From: Hominiventricola filiformis | Lineage (GTDB): Bacteria; Bacillota; Clostridia; Lachnospirales; Lachnospiraceae | Direction of reading: 5' to 3' | DNA length: 64,000 nucleotides | NCBI RefSeq assembly: GCF_020686965.1 | Contig: NZ_JAJEPS010000009.1 | Location: 62,001-126,000 of the forward strand | Shown: piece by piece, positions 8,535 through 17,861 of the stretch | Layout: each line of letters starts with the position of its first letter | Position numbering within the stretch: the stretch's first letter is position 1 | Position numbers and translations under genes: made by a program | Notes under the pieces: model-generated | Told to the model about the DNA's origin: nothing | The model's input: the letters and a program-made list of their open reading frames with translations, nothing else | Databases searched by the model: none

Positions 8535-9557
8535 TTACCTCCCTGATTTTCTTGGTTGATTAGAATTATTATACAATAACTCCCTGGAAAAGGAAACTCT
8601 TTTTTCCTGCTGCCCGAGGAATTTCTCCAGTTTCTCCATATGCTTTCCGGGGATCCATGCTTTGTTGGTGTTGTAATAATAATTGGCAAGCTTCCAGAAT
8701 TTTTCCGGATATTCCATGCGGATGCCCAGATATTCCCGTTCTTCCGGGCTGAGGGGGTTCTTCTCTTCATATGCTCTCAGCATTTTTATTCCCAATCGGA
8801 AATCATAGTTCTGTTTCTCGAGAATTTTCCTCATGAAATGATACAGATCATTAATCTGTACATTGACGGAACACTTTTCAAAGTTAATGACCGCCATCCG
8901 GCTGCCATTCACCAGAATATTATGATGGGTATATTCCCCATGGCAGAAATGACCTTCTTCCAACGCATGCTGCCGAAGCTTTTTGTATGCACTCCTCTCC
9001 AGCATCCGCTCCATCCATTCTGCTTCCTCCAGTATCTTGGGAAAACAGCTAAGATAAGCCGTCTCAAATTCATTTTTCCGGGTCTTTTTCCTGATAAAGC
9101 GGTCAATCTTCTTCAACTCCCGGTTATGGCGGCGCAGTTCATCTTCCGCATCCGATCCGATCATCCGGACGTATTCCTCCTCTGACAGTTCCATACAATT
9201 CCGCATGGACAGATGAAGGCTTCCCAGGAGAGATGCCGCCTTCATGATCTCGCTCTCGCTTCTGGTGTCACACTCCCGTCCTTCCAACGCCTCTTTTACC
9301 ACATAGGAATTATATTCCCGCCAGACGCTTGCAAGCTTCCCTTCCTGATCCGGTTCCATCCGGTCCACCAGATACCCCTGCTCCTGAAGATGCAAAAGCA
9401 GCTTTTGCTCCGTCTCAAGCTTCTGCACGCTTCCGGAATATTCCCGGATCAGTCTGCGTCCCTCACTGGTATCCAGCAGGAATGCGCCCCTGACTCTAAA
9501 GCTTCCTCTGACAGTAAACGGGTACTGCTCCAGCACCTGTAAATCCCGATCATTCAT
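8535..9557 (-). CDS. CotS-family spore coat kinase-like protein
   Basis: Member of the CotS/YsxE/YutH group, which has an aminoglycoside-phosphotransferase-like fold and is part of the spore coat in Bacillus. It has 340 residues. The catalytic-loop analogue HGEYTHHNILV and a later INFEKC (DFG-like position) are visible; the Asp normally in HxD is replaced by Glu, so kinase activity is doubtful. A sigma-E-like promoter (9595-9623) lies upstream, consistent with mother-cell expression. Confidence 0.82.
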   Translation of the reverse strand: MNDRDLQVLEQYPFTVRGSFRVRGAFLLDTSEGRRLIREYSGSVQKLETEQKLLLHLQEQGYLVDRMEPDQEGKLASVWREYNSYVVKEALEGRECDTRSESEIMKAASLLGSLHLSMRNCMELSEEEYVRMIGSDAEDELRRHNRELKKIDRFIRKKTRKNEFETAYLSCFPKILEEAEWMERMLERSAYKKLRQHALEEGHFCHGEYTHHNILVNGSRMAVINFEKCSVNVQINDLYHFMRKILEKQNYDFRLGIKMLRAYEEKNPLSPEEREYLGIRMEYPEKFWKLANYYYNTNKAWIPGKHMEKLEKFLGQQEKRVSFSRELLYNNSNQPRKSGR

Positions 9558-9594
9558 AGACTTTCCCCCATATTCCGGTCACTTCGTACCTTCT

Positions 9595-9623
9595 ATCTTA
9601 TGAGGAAATGTATGAAAATAGCA
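9595..9623 (-). promoter_or_regulatory. Candidate sigma-E promoter of the CotS-like gene
   Basis: On the minus strand a -10 CATAAGAT (9602-9595) is preceded after 14 bases by TGCTATT (9623-9617). The sigma-E consensus is GKATATT, 13-15 bp, CATACAMT. The same -10 octamer occurs before spoIID (32007-32014). Confidence 0.5.
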
Positions 9624-9628
9624 CAAAA

Positions 9629-9661
9629 AAAGCGCCGCGGAAATTATTCCCGTGACGCTTT
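9629..9661 (-). terminator. Terminator overlapping the end of cca
   Basis: The minus strand forms AAAGCGTCACGGGAA / TTTCCGCGGCGCTTT, followed by TTTTT. The left arm contains the last codons and the stop of cca, so the terminator is partly coding. Confidence 0.75.
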
Positions 9662-10990
9662 ATAAATCTCTTTTGCTTTTGCAAGAAGCCATGTCTTCTC
9701 ATTACGTTTCGGATCTTCGATGACCAGATCAAGAAGTTTGGAGAGCACTTCTCCAAGTCCGGGACCTGCAGGAATTCCTTCCATCATCAGATCTCTGCCG
9801 GTAATTACCATCTGTTTTAAGGTTACGCAGTCCTTTTCTTTCAAGATCTGCTCATACAGCTCCGTCACTACATAGAGCTTCGCCAGCTTATCCTCTCTGG
9901 TCGCCGGGTTCTGTGCCATAATATCAGCCCGCTGTACTTTCAGATACATAGGAAAGAGATCCGTTCCGATCCGGTTCACTGCTCTTCTGACACCCGCCGG
10001 TGTTCTGGCCGGATGATCGTCATGACAGCTGACCAGCTTCTTCACCTGCCGGATAGTTTCATTATCGAATTTCAGTCTCCTCAGAATCCCACCTGCCAGT
10101 TCTTCACTGATCTTTTGATGACCGCGAAAATGGTCAATGCCATTAGCATCCGTTGTCTTTGCCTGGGGCTTTCCAAAATCATGGAACAGCATGGTAAGCC
10201 GAAGGACTTTGTCTGCCTCCACCTCACCCATGGATTTGATGGTATGCACTCCTACGGAGTAACTATGATGGGGATTGTTCTGCTCACACGCCATGCAGGC
10301 ATCAAATTCCGGCAGCACCACAGCAGTCATACCCGTCTCCCATGCTTCCAGAAGCCGTTCCGGATGGGGAGATACCAGTAATTTTACCAGCTCTGTCTGA
10401 ATCCGCTCTGCGCTGACTTTTCTGAGGTTCTCCCGCAGCTCACAAATTGCCTGTTTCGTCTGCTCATCCAGAACAAATCCCAGCTGCGCTGCAAACCGGA
10501 CGGCTCTCAGCATACGGAGCGCATCCTCCTGAAACCGTTCTCTGGCTTCTCCCACGCAGCGAATGATACCGCGTTTCAGATCACCGACTCCGTCAAACTC
10601 GTCCACCAGGCCCCGCTCTTCATTGTAAGCCATGGCATTGATGGTAAAATCTCTGCGCTTCAGGTCTTCTAAGAGACTCTTGGTAAAGACCACTTCCTTC
10701 GGGTGACGGCAGTCTTCGTACTCTCCATCCAGCCGATAGGTGGTGACCTCGAACCCTTCTTTTCCCAGCATAACCGTGACGGTGCCATGCTGGATGCCCG
10801 TATCAATGGTTCTGGCAAACAATGCTTTCACCTGATAGGGAGAAGCCGATGTGGTAATATCCCAGTCTGCAGGTTCTCTTCCCAGAAGTGCATCACGGAC
10901 GCACCCGCCCACGGCATAAGCTTCATAGCCTGCCGCGGCGAGTGTACTGATTATCCTGTTGACTTTTTCCGGAATCTCAATCTGAATCAT
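9644..10990 (-). CDS. cca: CCA-adding tRNA nucleotidyltransferase
   Basis: Adds or repairs the 3' CCA of tRNAs, class II enzyme. 448 residues: the nucleotidyltransferase head with GGCVRDALLGR (28-38) and catalytic DWDITT (42-47), the neck and body domains, and an HD-like region LFHDFGKP. It is needed here since the tRNA-Lys in this window has no encoded CCA. It lies 2 bases after proS, suggesting one proS-cca transcript. Confidence 0.93.
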   Translation of the reverse strand: MIQIEIPEKVNRIISTLAAAGYEAYAVGGCVRDALLGREPADWDITTSASPYQVKALFARTIDTGIQHGTVTVMLGKEGFEVTTYRLDGEYEDCRHPKEVVFTKSLLEDLKRRDFTINAMAYNEERGLVDEFDGVGDLKRGIIRCVGEARERFQEDALRMLRAVRFAAQLGFVLDEQTKQAICELRENLRKVSAERIQTELVKLLVSPHPERLLEAWETGMTAVVLPEFDACMACEQNNPHHSYSVGVHTIKSMGEVEADKVLRLTMLFHDFGKPQAKTTDANGIDHFRGHQKISEELAGGILRRLKFDNETIRQVKKLVSCHDDHPARTPAGVRRAVNRIGTDLFPMYLKVQRADIMAQNPATREDKLAKLYVVTELYEQILKEKDCVTLKQMVITGRDLMMEGIPAGPGLGEVLSKLLDLVIEDPKRNEKTWLLAKAKEIYKASRE

Positions 10991-10992
10991 AT

Positions 10993-12429
10993 TTAATATG
11001 CTTTACCCCAATATACCATTTTTTTCGCAGGTTTTCCGCAGCATACACAGGTGCCGGACAGCTGGTGCTGTTCGAAAGGCATGCAGCGGCTGGTTGCGGT
11101 CGTATCTTCTTTGATCTTATCCTCACAAGCCTGGTCTCCGCACCACATTGCTCTTACGAAGCCCGGTTTGTTGTTGATGGTCTCCACGAACTCTTCGTAA
11201 GTGGTTGCATCGTAAGTATGAGAATCTCTGTGAGCTCTTGCTTTCTCCAGCATGTCATGCTGCATGGTCTCAAGAATCTCACCCAGTTTTGTCTCGATCT
11301 CGTCAAGGGATACCACGATCTTCTCTCTGGTATCACGGCGGACGATGACTGCCTGATTTGCCTCGATATCCTTCGGTCCGATCTCAATACGGGTCGGAAT
11401 ACCTTTGATTTCCTGCTCAGCGAACTTCCAGCCCGGAGATTTTTCGGAATCATCTACTTTTACTTTGAACTGACGGGACAGTTTGTCTCTCAGCTCATAT
11501 GCTTTATCAAGAACGCCCTCTTTGTGCTGTGCAACCGGAACGATCATAGTCTGTACCGGAGCGATCCGCGGCGGCAGTACCAGTCCGGAATCATCACCGT
11601 GTACCATAATGATGGCACCGATCAGACGAGTGGTCACACCCCAGGAAGTCTGATGGACATATTTCAGCTGGTTGTCTTTATCCGTGAACTGAATGCCGAA
11701 TGCTTTTGCAAATCCGTCACCGAAGTTGTGGCTGGTACCGGACTGCAGTGCCTTTCCGTCATGCATCAGTGCCTCGATGGTGTAGGTGGCAATGGCACCT
11801 GCGAATTTCTCTTTATCTGTCTTGCGTCCTTTGATAACCGGAATAGCCAGTACCTGCTCACAGAAGTCTGCATAAACATTCAGCATCTGCTGGGTACGTG
11901 CCTCTGCCTCTTCCTCAGTCGCATGTACGGTATGTCCTTCCTGCCACAGGAACTCTCTGGAGCGAAGGAACGGTCTTGTGGTCTTCTCCCAACGGAGTAC
12001 AGAACACCACTGGTTATATACCTTCGGAAGATCTCTGTAGGAATGAACCTCTTTCTGATAGAAATCGCAGAACAGAGTCTCGGAAGTCGGACGTACACAC
12101 ATACGCTCCTGCAGCGGTTCCAGTCCGCCATGGGTAACCCATGCTACTTCCGGAGCAAATCCTTCTACATGGTCTTTCTCTTTCTGAAGCAGACTCTCCG
12201 GAATCAGCATCGGCAGATATACATTCTCTACCCCTGTCTCTTTGAATCTGCGGTCAAGTTCGTTCTGGATGTTTTCCCAGATTGCATAGCCAGCCGGTTT
12301 GATTACCATGCATCCCTTTACGCTGGTATAATCACACAGCTCTGCTTTCTTCACGACATCGGTGTACCACTGGGCGAAATCCACGTCCATGGAAGTGATG
12401 CCTTCTACTAATTTTTTGTCTTTTGCCAT
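10993..12429 (-). CDS. proS: Prolyl-tRNA synthetase (archaeal/eukaryal-type, ProS type 3)
   Basis: Charges tRNA-Pro with proline, class II synthetase. 478 residues, matching the short ProS without the bacterial INS editing domain. Motif 2 is seen as RWEKTTRPFLRSREFLWQEGHT, and motif 3 near GVTTRLIGAIIMVHGDDSG. The C-terminal zinc-binding extension has cysteines (CGDQACEDK, CVCCGKPAKK) and ends in the conserved Tyr. A consensus promoter lies upstream at 12508-12536. Confidence 0.94.
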   Translation of the reverse strand: MAKDKKLVEGITSMDVDFAQWYTDVVKKAELCDYTSVKGCMVIKPAGYAIWENIQNELDRRFKETGVENVYLPMLIPESLLQKEKDHVEGFAPEVAWVTHGGLEPLQERMCVRPTSETLFCDFYQKEVHSYRDLPKVYNQWCSVLRWEKTTRPFLRSREFLWQEGHTVHATEEEAEARTQQMLNVYADFCEQVLAIPVIKGRKTDKEKFAGAIATYTIEALMHDGKALQSGTSHNFGDGFAKAFGIQFTDKDNQLKYVHQTSWGVTTRLIGAIIMVHGDDSGLVLPPRIAPVQTMIVPVAQHKEGVLDKAYELRDKLSRQFKVKVDDSEKSPGWKFAEQEIKGIPTRIEIGPKDIEANQAVIVRRDTREKIVVSLDEIETKLGEILETMQHDMLEKARAHRDSHTYDATTYEEFVETINNKPGFVRAMWCGDQACEDKIKEDTTATSRCMPFEQHQLSGTCVCCGKPAKKMVYWGKAY

Positions 12430-12507
12430 TTTTTTGCAATCTCCTTTTTCATAGCCGCCGCGCCTTCTCGTCAGCAGCCGTTTTCCTGCAATTTTGCACC
12501 ATTTTTA

Positions 12508-12536
12508 ATTGTAAAAAGGAATGAAGGGTTTGTCAA
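12508..12536 (-). promoter_or_regulatory. Consensus sigma-A promoter of proS-cca
   Basis: On the minus strand: TTGACA (12536-12531), 17 bases, TACAAT (12513-12508), leading into proS about 80 bases later. No T-box leader is seen in this short interval. Confidence 0.8.
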
Positions 12537-12543
12537 CATTCTC

Positions 12544-13212
12544 TTAACAATCATTTTCCATCCGGTCAATGTTTTTGATCTTTCCAATCACTACCAGCAC
12601 ATCACCCTCCCGGAACCGGTAATCCGGCGCAATCTCAATATTCGTCTCATGGCCGTTCTGCACCGCAATAATATTAAGACCGTATTTCTTTCTGATATTC
12701 AGCTCCATGACACTGGCTCCCAGCATGGACTCCGGTACGGAAATCTGACGGATCTCCACACTGTTATCAAGAGCGATGTAATCCATAAAGGTGCTGGAAA
12801 TGAGCCGTTTTCCAAGGCGCACTGCCATATCCTTCTCCGGGTAGACGACCGTGGCACCGATACGCTTCAGCACTTCCCCCTGCTCCACGCTGCTGGCTTT
12901 GGCAATGACCTTAGGCACGCCCAGATCGATGACGCTCATGGTAATCAGGATGCTGGCGTCAATTTTCTCACCGATGCAGACTGCCACCACATCGCAGTTC
13001 TGAATACCGATTTCTTTTAACGTATCACTGTAGATGGTATCTGCCACAAAGGCATAATCTGTATACTGCCGAAGCTCTTTCACACGGCTTTCATCCCGAT
13101 CCACGGCAATCACTTCCTTACCGGCCTGTGCCAGTGTAATGGCAAGGGCAGTGCCGAACCGTCCCAGTCCGATGACCCCGAAGGAAGCTGATTCTTTCTT
13201 TTTCTTTATCAT
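12544..13212 (-). CDS. ktrA: Potassium uptake regulatory subunit KtrA (TrkA family)
   Basis: Cytoplasmic gating ring of the Ktr K+ channel; it binds ATP/ADP and, in Firmicutes, often c-di-AMP. 222 residues: RCK_N Rossmann domain with GLGRFGTA (15-22), then a RCK_C domain (about 140-220). It lies 12 bases after ktrB, forming one operon. Confidence 0.92.
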   Translation of the reverse strand: MIKKKKESASFGVIGLGRFGTALAITLAQAGKEVIAVDRDESRVKELRQYTDYAFVADTIYSDTLKEIGIQNCDVVAVCIGEKIDASILITMSVIDLGVPKVIAKASSVEQGEVLKRIGATVVYPEKDMAVRLGKRLISSTFMDYIALDNSVEIRQISVPESMLGASVMELNIRKKYGLNIIAVQNGHETNIEIAPDYRFREGDVLVVIGKIKNIDRMENDC

Positions 13213-13224
13213 ACTCGTTCTCCT

Positions 13225-14526
13225 TTATCCTATGGTCACGGATTCCTCCGTATATCTTGCATTTTTCGGCTGCCGGCTGACCCAGATCGTGATCATGGTC
13301 ATGGCACCCAGCCTTCCGGTAAACATAAAAAAGATCAAAATCCACCGGGCTGCAATGCCAAGTCCCGGCGTAATACCGGTGGATAATCCTGCAGTACTGA
13401 AGGCTGACACCGTCTCAAAAAAGAGCTGCATGAAGGTAAGCTCCGGCTCCGCCACACACATCAGGAAGGTTCCCACGCAGACCATCAGGGCGGAACAGAT
13501 CACGATCATGGACGCCCTGGATACATTTTCCTTCGGAATACTTCTCCGGAATGCGCCTACCGGGCGCTTGGAAAATTCGCTCCGCACCGACTGCAGCAAT
13601 ACAAACATCGTACTGGTCTTCACACCGCCTCCGGTGGAACCGGAAGATGCTCCGATGAACATGAGGATACAGATTACGAACAGTCCCCCATTGCTGAAGC
13701 TTCCCAGGGAACAGGTGGAAAATCCCGCTGTTCTGGCGGACATGCTGTGGAAAAATGCCGCCATCCAGGAGATGGGCTCCGTCAGCTTCAAAAGCAGCGT
13801 ACCGCCAGCCAATAAAATACCCGTCGTCACCAGCACCACTTTTGTGTGAAGTGTCAGCCTTCGGAAATTCCGCTGTCTCCCCAGATCCAGAATAACCGGA
13901 AATCCAATACCACCCACGATGACCAGTACACTGGTAATGAGATTCAATGCCACATTATCCCGATAGGGAATCAGATTTGTCATATTCCCAAGAATATCAA
14001 ATCCCGCATTATTAAAAGAAGCTACCGAGTGAAAAATACTGATTCCCAGCGCATGGAGCGGGGAATAATCTTTCAGGAAAACCGGAAACGATAACAGAGC
14101 GCCCGCGGTTTCCACCACCAGAGTAATCAGAAGCACTGCTTCCACCATACGGACGATTCCTTTGTAACTGTCTACATTTAACGCTTCCTTTGCCAGCACC
14201 CTGCTCTTGATACTGACTTTCTTTCCGGCAGCAATCATAAGGCCCAGTCCTGCGGAAGCCACACCCAGACCGCCGATCTGGATTAAAATACCAATGACCG
14301 TCTGTCCGAAAGCCGTAAAGGTATCCGCGGTATCCACCACCACAAGACCCGTCACACATACTGCACTGGTGGCCGTAAAGAGGGCATTAAGAGGCGTTAC
14401 TGTCACGCCTGATTTTATAGAAAAAGGTAATAACAAAAGCAATGTACCGATCAGAATCACCAGTGCAAATCCCATGGTAATGAGTCTGCCCGGCGGCTGC
14501 TTTTTTATAAATTCCTGAATATTCAT
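13225..14526 (-). CDS. ktrB: Potassium uptake channel subunit KtrB (TrkH family)
   Basis: Membrane subunit of the Ktr K+ uptake system, made of four fused M1-P-M2 repeats. About 433 residues, with many hydrophobic segments and selectivity-filter-like stretches (TSAVCVTGL, VASFNNAGFD, SARTAGFST, VSAFSTAGLS). The ATG at 14526 has AGGAG upstream; an in-frame start 84 bases earlier falls in the promoter and is rejected. Confidence 0.92.
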   Translation of the reverse strand: MNIQEFIKKQPPGRLITMGFALVILIGTLLLLLPFSIKSGVTVTPLNALFTATSAVCVTGLVVVDTADTFTAFGQTVIGILIQIGGLGVASAGLGLMIAAGKKVSIKSRVLAKEALNVDSYKGIVRMVEAVLLITLVVETAGALLSFPVFLKDYSPLHALGISIFHSVASFNNAGFDILGNMTNLIPYRDNVALNLITSVLVIVGGIGFPVILDLGRQRNFRRLTLHTKVVLVTTGILLAGGTLLLKLTEPISWMAAFFHSMSARTAGFSTCSLGSFSNGGLFVICILMFIGASSGSTGGGVKTSTMFVLLQSVRSEFSKRPVGAFRRSIPKENVSRASMIVICSALMVCVGTFLMCVAEPELTFMQLFFETVSAFSTAGLSTGITPGLGIAARWILIFFMFTGRLGAMTMITIWVSRQPKNARYTEESVTIG

Positions 14527-14556
14527 TGTATCGTTACTCCTGTCCGCTTTGTCTGT

Positions 14557-14585
14557 AACATAGCATCCACATTTTCGTTTGTCAA
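14557..14585 (-). promoter_or_regulatory. Promoter of ktrB-ktrA
   Basis: Minus strand TTGACA (14585-14580), 17 bases, TATGTT (14562-14557). The leader before ktrB is only about 25 bases, so there is no room for a c-di-AMP riboswitch. Confidence 0.65.
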
Positions 14586-14656
14586 TATCAGCCAGCATAG
14601 GATCAGCCAATTCACAGATACTGATAGTAGAATCTGTGAAAAAGGAGGATGCAGTT

Positions 14657-15628
14657 ATGAACCGGAGGAATACACTCTACATGCAGAAAGCAGCCATTGC
14701 TGCCGCAGTCTATCTGGTTCTGCGGTATCTTCTGCCTCTGGTTTTTCCTTTTTTCTTTGCGTGGCTGACGGTTGCCGCCCTGAACCGGTTCCGTCACCGG
14801 ATATCCATGCGTCTGGTTCCTCTCAGCGCCGGTGTGTTGAGTATCCTTTTTCTGGCTGTACTTCTCTTTCTTCTGCTGAGCGGCTATCTTCTCTATCCAC
14901 CCATCCGGGAACTTTTTCCGGTGTGGCAGGACTTCCTTTTACGTATGCCGCTTCTGTCTGACTGGATTCCTTCCTCCCTGCTGGGACAGATCACCCGCAT
15001 GATGCCCTCCGTCTTCTCATGGCTGTTCGGAATCTTTCTTTATTTTGTCTCTCTGCTTCTCTTTGCCAGAGACTGGAAAGCCTTTGATGCAATGCTTTCA
15101 AAACTTCCTTTTTATCAGATGGTACGAAATGCCGGCGGCCGGTTGGCCACTGCCTGTCAAAACTGGATCCATGCCCAGATCCGGATCATGTTCGTCATTA
15201 CCCTGGAATGTGCCGCCGGTTACTGGCTGCTGCTCCATCTGCCAGGTGCCGGACTGTGGGCCGTGCTCACCGGTTTTCTGGATGCGCTTCCGGTCTTCGG
15301 CACTGGGATCGTATTTCTTCCCTGGATTCTCGTGGAACTGCTCCGGCAGCGTTTCCTTGTCTGCCTGAAGCTTTCCATCCTCTACGCCATCACCTGGCTC
15401 ACCCGTGAACTTCTGGAGCCGGGGCTTCTTGGCAACGGTCTTGGTCTCCTTCCAGTCTGCTTTCTGATCTCCGTCATTGCCGGGTTAAAACTTTTTGGTC
15501 CTGTGGGACTTTTTACCGGCCCTTTCGGAATCCTTCTTATCAGAGAGCTGTGGGTGGAGCTGGAAACTCCGGCTTCACCTCATACGTCATCTGTCTGCCC
15601 GTCCGGGGATGACGAAAAGACGTCTTAA
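14657..15628 (+). CDS. AI-2E family transporter (YtvI/SpoVV-like permease)
   Basis: Polytopic membrane protein of about 323 residues with seven to eight hydrophobic segments and the conserved central stretch DALPVFGTGIVFLPW and the C-terminal FGPVGLFTGPFG. In spore formers such proteins include YtvI and the dipicolinate importer SpoVV, but the substrate cannot be told from sequence. GGAGG precedes the ATG at 14657. Its last 89 bases overlap the end of the convergent RluA gene. Confidence 0.85.
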   Translation: MNRRNTLYMQKAAIAAAVYLVLRYLLPLVFPFFFAWLTVAALNRFRHRISMRLVPLSAGVLSILFLAVLLFLLLSGYLLYPPIRELFPVWQDFLLRMPLLSDWIPSSLLGQITRMMPSVFSWLFGIFLYFVSLLLFARDWKAFDAMLSKLPFYQMVRNAGGRLATACQNWIHAQIRIMFVITLECAAGYWLLLHLPGAGLWAVLTGFLDALPVFGTGIVFLPWILVELLRQRFLVCLKLSILYAITWLTRELLEPGLLGNGLGLLPVCFLISVIAGLKLFGPVGLFTGPFGILLIRELWVELETPASPHTSSVCPSGDDEKTS

Positions 15629-16196
15629 AGGAGCAGAGGCAGAGCTGTCCGCCGCCTTTCCCATATTTGGCATCTCCCACAATGGGCATGCCCGCATGGG
15701 AAAGCTGTACCCGGATCTGATGATGGCGTCCTGTGAGCAGACGGATCTTCAGAAGAGTCTGATCTTCCCAGGACTCCAGCACTTCGTAGGTAAGTTCACT
15801 CCGCTTGCTTCCTCTGGTCCCTTCCGGCACCACTTTGGATAAGTTGTTTCTGGCATCTTTCAGAAGATAATCCACCAGTGTGCCTGATTCTGCGGAAGGT
15901 TTTCCACATACCAGCGCCTGATACCATTTTTCCATGTGGATATGGTCCGCTACCTGTCTGCTCAGGTCTGCTGCTGCCTTCTCATTAAATGCCACCAGAA
16001 GGATTCCCTCTACCGGCTGGTCCAGACGGTTCACCAGACCCAGATAGGGATTCTTCATTCCTTCTTCCAGGAGATCGTTTCTGAGCATGCTCATAAGGTC
16101 CGGCACTGACGCCCGTGCACTCTGCACTGCCAGTCCGGCACGTTTATGAATGACGCAGAGATCTTCGTCTCTGTAAAGTATTTCATATTTTTTCAT
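15540..16196 (-). CDS. RluA-family pseudouridine synthase
   Basis: Isomerises uridine to pseudouridine in rRNA or tRNA. About 218 residues. The catalytic motif is VNRLDQPVEGILL, with the conserved Asp in RLDQ, and the C-terminal motif GRHHQIRVQLSHAGMPIVGD is clear. There is no S4 domain, so it resembles the shorter RluA/TruC-like members. The start at 16196 (AGAGG upstream) fits the family; a longer reading upstream runs through a hairpin. Confidence 0.88.
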   Translation of the reverse strand: MKKYEILYRDEDLCVIHKRAGLAVQSARASVPDLMSMLRNDLLEEGMKNPYLGLVNRLDQPVEGILLVAFNEKAAADLSRQVADHIHMEKWYQALVCGKPSAESGTLVDYLLKDARNNLSKVVPEGTRGSKRSELTYEVLESWEDQTLLKIRLLTGRHHQIRVQLSHAGMPIVGDAKYGKGGGQLCLCSFKTSFRHPRTGRQMTYEVKPEFPAPPTAL

Positions 16197-16212
16197 CTTA
16201 TACCTCTTTAAC

Positions 16213-16260
16213 AGTGACACAAACCGGGAGTGACAGGCTGTCACTCCCGGATGTGTCACT
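16213..16260. repeat. Nested inverted repeat (20 paired bases)
   Basis: An outer AGTGACAC/GTGTCACT pair (16213-16220, 16253-16260) flanks a perfect 12-bp stem (16224-16235 with 16239-16250; CCGGGAGTGACA) and a 3-base loop. It lies between the stop of the upstream membrane protein gene and the RluA start. There is no T-run on the minus strand. Confidence 0.8.
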
Positions 16261-16269
16261 ATTCTATGT

Positions 16270-16932
16270 TCAACCGCCTAAAAATTCTGTCATTACTTCC
16301 TGGAACAGCTGCTCTTCTTCTTTCTTCAGTACCGGAGTCCTGGATTTATTTTCCGGCACCGGCTTCTGCCTGGCAGCATCTGTCTTCTCTGCTGTGTCCG
16401 GTTCTTCGAATGTCTCATACACATGCATCTGTCTTGGATACAGTGTATTGGCCACATAATCATTGAGGAAGACTTCCGCCTGTTCCCACAGGCTGTCTGT
16501 CTCGAACCACAGAATTGCCATCCGGACGATAACCGCTGCACCGACTGATGCCAACAGCCTGTCCACACAGACCGCAGCCGGATAACGCAGGAAATAGAAT
16601 GTCACCGCTTCCATCACTCCGATACTCACTATCAGTTCCATCCAGCACTCCGGAAGCCGTTTCCAGCGCAGCAGCCGGACGCCGCATCTTCGCTCTTGGC
16701 AGAGATATTTTTTTACAAATACCGGAATGTCGCTGATCTCCACATGAACCTCATAGCTCTTTTCAAATTTGAGCGTCATGGCACGAATCATCCGGCTCTT
16801 CTCCCCGCCGTCCAGCAATGCATTTTTGCTCAGTTTTCCAAATATCATTCTGCGTGCCAGTACCAGAATGATCCCCCAGATTCCCAGTACTGCAAATTCT
16901 CCGTAGTAAGACCACCATGCATCATACAACAT
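16270..16932 (-). CDS. Uncharacterised membrane protein
   Basis: I do not recognise a family. 220 residues with hydrophobic segments near 10-30, 98-115 and 122-142, and a charged, acidic C-terminal tail (about 165-220) likely cytoplasmic. GGAGG stands 9 bases ahead of the ATG. Upstream is mtnN on the same strand, downstream the RluA gene. A function cannot be inferred. Confidence 0.75.
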   Translation of the reverse strand: MLYDAWWSYYGEFAVLGIWGIILVLARRMIFGKLSKNALLDGGEKSRMIRAMTLKFEKSYEVHVEISDIPVFVKKYLCQERRCGVRLLRWKRLPECWMELIVSIGVMEAVTFYFLRYPAAVCVDRLLASVGAAVIVRMAILWFETDSLWEQAEVFLNDYVANTLYPRQMHVYETFEEPDTAEKTDAARQKPVPENKSRTPVLKKEEEQLFQEVMTEFLGG

Positions 16933-17009
16933 CTCTCTATGCCTCCCCTTGCTTTTAGTGGTCTCATTATAGAGCGGAATGCTCCGGCGGTGAAGCAGAT
17001 CTTATCGAC

Positions 17010-17720
17010 TTATTTCACGCGGGAAATAAAGTTCTCTACCAGTGCCACGCTGTGACGGATTGCCTGTTTCTCAAATGCCGGATAGTCAACAACTGCACTG
17101 TCATCCGCTTTATCGGAAATGGCGCGTAATACCACAAACGGGATCTTGTTAAGATAAGCTGCCTGTGCGATGGCTGCTCCTTCCATCTCGGTACACATAC
17201 CGCCGAACTGCTGGGAAATCCGGTTCTTTACAGCGCGGTCAGAGATAAACTGGTCACCGCTCACAACTCTTCCGGTAAATGCGCGTACTTCCGGCACTGC
17301 TTTCGCACATGCTTCTTTTGCTGCTGCTACCAGATCCGGATCTGCCTTAAAGCAGCTGGTCTCCATTCTCGGGATCACACCCGGTTTGTATCCGAAACCG
17401 GTGGCATCCATATCATGCTGCACTGCATCGGTGGAGATGACGATATCGCCGATATTGATCTCTGCTCTCAGAGATCCTGCGATACCGGTATTGATCACTA
17501 CATCTACCTGAAACAGATCTGCCAGAATCTGGGTGCAGATACCTGCGTTGACCTTGCCGATTCCACTGCGGACGATGACCACTTCATGACCATTCATGGT
17601 GCCGGAATAAAAGTCCATGGAAGCTTTGGTCAGTTTCTCCGGATTCTCCAGTTTTACGCGGAGTGCTTCCACTTCCTCCTCCATTGCTCCGATGACTCCG
17701 ATTTTTTTCTTTTTATTCAT
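17010..17720 (-). CDS. mtnN: 5'-methylthioadenosine/S-adenosylhomocysteine nucleosidase
   Basis: Cleaves MTA and SAH to free adenine, clearing inhibitory products of SAM use and feeding methionine salvage and AI-2 formation. About 236 residues. The start IGVIGAMEEEVEALR, the NTGIAGSL loop and the catalytic region MEGAAIAQAAY ... RAISDKAD are typical. The ATG at 17720 has AAAGGA upstream; a 12-codon longer reading is less likely. Confidence 0.94.
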   Translation of the reverse strand: MNKKKKIGVIGAMEEEVEALRVKLENPEKLTKASMDFYSGTMNGHEVVIVRSGIGKVNAGICTQILADLFQVDVVINTGIAGSLRAEINIGDIVISTDAVQHDMDATGFGYKPGVIPRMETSCFKADPDLVAAAKEACAKAVPEVRAFTGRVVSGDQFISDRAVKNRISQQFGGMCTEMEGAAIAQAAYLNKIPFVVLRAISDKADDSAVVDYPAFEKQAIRHSVALVENFISRVK

Positions 17721-17861
17721 AATTTCAATCCTTTCTGATGCTGATAACCTGATCATTATCAGTATACCGGAAGTTTCCTGTTTTGACTAGAAAAAACACA
17801 GGATTTCTGCTATACTGACCTATGCTTATGGATATATTTTATCACATCAGGAGGAATGATT

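Noticed and set aside
11065..12411. 448-codon open frame on the plus strand opposite proS
   Set aside because: It is exactly antisense to a full-length prolyl-tRNA synthetase, has no ribosome site, and its translation is Leu/Phe/Cys-rich without domain pattern.
12430..12543. A T-box leader for proS
   Set aside because: Only about 80 bases lie between the promoter and the start codon, with no stem I, T-box or terminator.
14527..14656. A c-di-AMP riboswitch before ktrB
   Set aside because: The mapped promoter leaves a leader of about 25 bases, too short for any known riboswitch.
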